DNA of 64,000 nucleotides from Denitratimonas tolerans (GTDB lineage: Bacteria; Pseudomonadota; Gammaproteobacteria; Xanthomonadales; Xanthomonadaceae), in contig NZ_JBBDHC010000008.1 of NCBI RefSeq assembly GCF_037203605.1, positions 62,001-126,000 of the forward strand, in the 5' to 3' direction. Within the stretch, counting starts at the first letter, position 1. The number at the start of each line of letters is the position of its first letter. This document shows positions 62,491 through 64,000 of the stretch, piece by piece. The notes under the pieces were generated by a model, which was not told the DNA's origin, ran no database searches, and saw nothing but the letters and a program-made list of their open reading frames with translations. Position numbers and translations under genes: made by a program.

Positions 62491-62892
62491 TCAGCCGAAC
62501 CAGCCGAGCATGAATCCCAGCGGATGGTGCGCGCGCGCCACGCTGTACATGAATCCGAACGCCGCCAGCGCCGCAAGGTAGAAAGCGAACTTCGCGCGCC
62601 GTCCCCTGGCGCGGCGCAGCGCCAGCGTGCCCAGCACGACATAGACCAGCAGCATCGCCAGCTTCACCGCCAGCCAGGGCGTGGTGAAGGGGTTGAGGTG
62701 CAGCACCGCCAGCAGCATCAGCGCCGAAGTCAGCAGCGCGGTGTCGACGGTGTAGCTCAGGTAGCGCACCGGGGCCGACATGGCCCAGCGCTGGCCCAGC
62801 TGCACGAGCACGCCGCGCAGCGCGAACAGCCCGCCGCTGGCCAGCACGAAGCCGACGTGGGCCGCCTTGATCTGTGGGTAGTACTCGATCAT
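62491..62892 (-). CDS. sirB2: SirB2 family inner-membrane protein
   Basis: 133 residues with four predicted membrane helices. Conserved in many proteobacteria (IKAAHVGFVLASGGLFALRGVL, VDTALLTSALML). Family function is unclear; named from an enterobacterial invasion regulator, but here it sits with nnrS and fnr, which suggests a respiratory role (inference). It follows nnrS by 39 bases. Confidence 0.85.
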   Translation of the reverse strand: MIEYYPQIKAAHVGFVLASGGLFALRGVLVQLGQRWAMSAPVRYLSYTVDTALLTSALMLLAVLHLNPFTTPWLAVKLAMLLVYVVLGTLALRRARGRRAKFAFYLAALAAFGFMYSVARAHHPLGFMLGWFG

Positions 62893-62931
62893 TGCGTGGA
62901 AAGATCCGCGTCCGACGGGAAGCCGATCATT

Positions 62932-64000
62932 TTAACCGGGCCGGCCGTCGGCGCGCGGCCGCAGGTAGATCCAGCCATAGCGCAGCACCCAGGGCGCGAA
63001 GGCCACCAGCCAGCCGACCGCGGCCACGCGGAACCCGTCCCAGGGCGTGGGCAGGAGCTCCGCGAGCACCCGCGTCAGGGCCACGAGCTGGATGCAGACG
63101 AAGGCGAACATCGCCACCGGCACCAGCACCAGCGGGCGGCCCGAATGGCCCTGAGAAACGCGCGTGACCATCGCCACCAGCAGGCTGCCGAACACCCCGA
63201 TGGTGAGCGCGTGCAGCGGGGCCTTGCCGAGGATCAGGGCACCGTCGAACTGCAGCCACAGGCTCTGCGCCAGATACAGCGCAAGCGCCACCGGCAGCCA
63301 GGCGTAGCCCAGGAACAGCACCCGCAGGATGCCCGGTGCCCTGCCACGCGGCCACCACTTCCACAGGCACAGCAGCGCCAGCGCCAGTAGCGGCGCGTCC
63401 ACCAGCCACAACCACTGCGGCAGGCTGAAAATCTCCAGCAGCGCATGGCCGAGCCACAGCGGCCACTGCGCCGCCAGCAGCCACATCGGCCGCCAGGCGC
63501 GGTAGCCGGGCACCACGTTGCCGGCGAAAAACGGGAACATGCGGTGCGCGACCGTCGCATAGATCGGCAGGAGCAGGCCGAACGCGCCCAGCCTTATGGC
63601 CGCCTGACCGATCTGCCAGTTGAAGGTGTGCAGGTAAACGGCAAATCCCCACAGCGCGACAAAGCCCAGCAGCAGCGCGCTGTAGCAGCTCACCGCATGC
63701 CAGGTCTTGAAGCGGTTGGCCACCAGCACCCGGCCCAGCACGACCAGTCCGTAGCCCCAGCCCAGGATCGTGGCCACGACGCCCAGGTGCAGGGCGTGGG
63801 AGCTGCCGGAAAAAGCCGCGACCAGACACAGGATCTGCCCGAGCAGCATGCCCAGGCCCACCGGAACATAGTGCCGACGGGTCGGTTCGGCCTGCCCCAT
63901 CCAGCGCGGGAACACCGTGATGAGGAAGCCGAACATGAAGCTCGGCAGCATCTGGTACTGCAGGATGAACCCGTGCAGCCAGCCGCCGATCACCTGATCC
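62932..64000 (-). CDS. nnrS: NnrS family haem-copper membrane protein (5' end outside the window)
   Basis: At least 355 residues of about 400; the N-terminus continues past the window edge. About eleven membrane helices with conserved histidines: WLHGFILQYQMLPSFMFGFL at the beginning, VAHRMFPFFAGN in the middle, and PLHALTIGVFGSLLVAMVTRVSQGHSGRPL near the end. NnrS proteins contain haem and copper and protect against nitric oxide, usually under FNR- or NnrR-type control. Its promoter, and any FNR site, would be beyond position 64000. Confidence 0.9.
   Translation of the reverse strand, partial: DQVIGGWLHGFILQYQMLPSFMFGFLITVFPRWMGQAEPTRRHYVPVGLGMLLGQILCLVAAFSGSSHALHLGVVATILGWGYGLVVLGRVLVANRFKTWHAVSCYSALLLGFVALWGFAVYLHTFNWQIGQAAIRLGAFGLLLPIYATVAHRMFPFFAGNVVPGYRAWRPMWLLAAQWPLWLGHALLEIFSLPQWLWLVDAPLLALALLCLWKWWPRGRAPGILRVLFLGYAWLPVALALYLAQSLWLQFDGALILGKAPLHALTIGVFGSLLVAMVTRVSQGHSGRPLVLVPVAMFAFVCIQLVALTRVLAELLPTPWDGFRVAAVGWLVAFAPWVLRYGWIYLRPRADGRPG

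Overview
The window is 64 kb of compact, very GC-rich chromosome from a gammaproteobacterium, most likely a member of the Xanthomonadales (Lysobacterales). Three things suggest this: the gene orders (tyrB-cmk-rpsA-ihfB-lapA-lapB; an A-type Fe-S carrier next to asnS; pyrH-frr-uppS-cdsA-dxr-rseP-bamA-skp-lpxD-fabZ-lpxA-lpxB-rnhB), GTAG-headed REP palindromes, and tandem GGGAATC heptamers, both of which I associate with xanthomonads. The assignment is an inference. I see no phage, plasmid, insertion sequence or CRISPR array; this is core chromosome with a few accessory insertions.

Layout. 0.3-3.5 kb: a flavin reductase and a cytochrome c/Ftr1 iron permease fusion. 3.7-15.3 kb (minus strand): a long, tightly overlapped block running tyrB, cmk, rpsA, ihfB, lapA, lapB, a WecA/WbpL-type initiating transferase, a WbpM/CapD-type dehydratase, galU, tadA, orn and a protein with two TonB-C-like domains. 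15.4-18.4 kb: a lipoprotein and PBP1C. 18.4-19.6 kb: tRNA-Leu(CAG), tRNA-Arg(ACG) and tRNA-Ala(CGC), each with a recognisable promoter and terminator, around a 640-bp stretch with no supported gene. 19.8-26.2 kb: an orphan PhnD-like binding protein, a CbpA/Hsp20 heat-shock pair with a sigma-32-type promoter, and a lipid group (wax ester synthase/DGAT, lipoprotein, FadD). 26.2-34.5 kb (minus): a secreted 13-residue-repeat protein coupled to a WYL regulator, then lysS, prfB (with its programmed +1 frameshift), alr, dnaB, rplI, rpsR and rpsF. 34.8-39.3 kb: a guanidine-II riboswitch driving a Gdx-type SMR exporter, an A-type Fe-S carrier, asnS and several small conserved or unknown proteins. 39.4-55.8 kb (plus): mfd, then the lipid A / outer-membrane / isoprenoid operon from pyrH to rnhB. 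55.9-64 kb: an unknown secreted protein, asnB, an FHA protein next to a Ser/Thr kinase with a formylglycine-enzyme-like domain, then an FNR-type regulator, SirB and a truncated (window edge) NnrS.

How it works together. Two of the largest blocks build the envelope: lapAB (control of LPS synthesis), lpxD/fabZ/lpxA/lpxB (lipid A), uppS/cdsA (carrier lipid and phospholipid), bamA/skp/rseP (outer-membrane assembly and stress response), and the initiating transferase/dehydratase/galU trio (surface polysaccharide). Translation is the second theme: rpsA, rpsF, rpsR, rplI, frr, prfB, lysS, asnS, tadA and three tRNAs, including the tRNA-Arg(ACG) that TadA should deaminate. The more unusual content is the guanidine-II riboswitch with a visible candidate switching mechanism, the WYL regulator coupled to a tandem-repeat secreted protein, the kinase/FHA pair, the cytochrome-permease fusion, and repeat elements that have run into the reading frames of lpxB and uppS.
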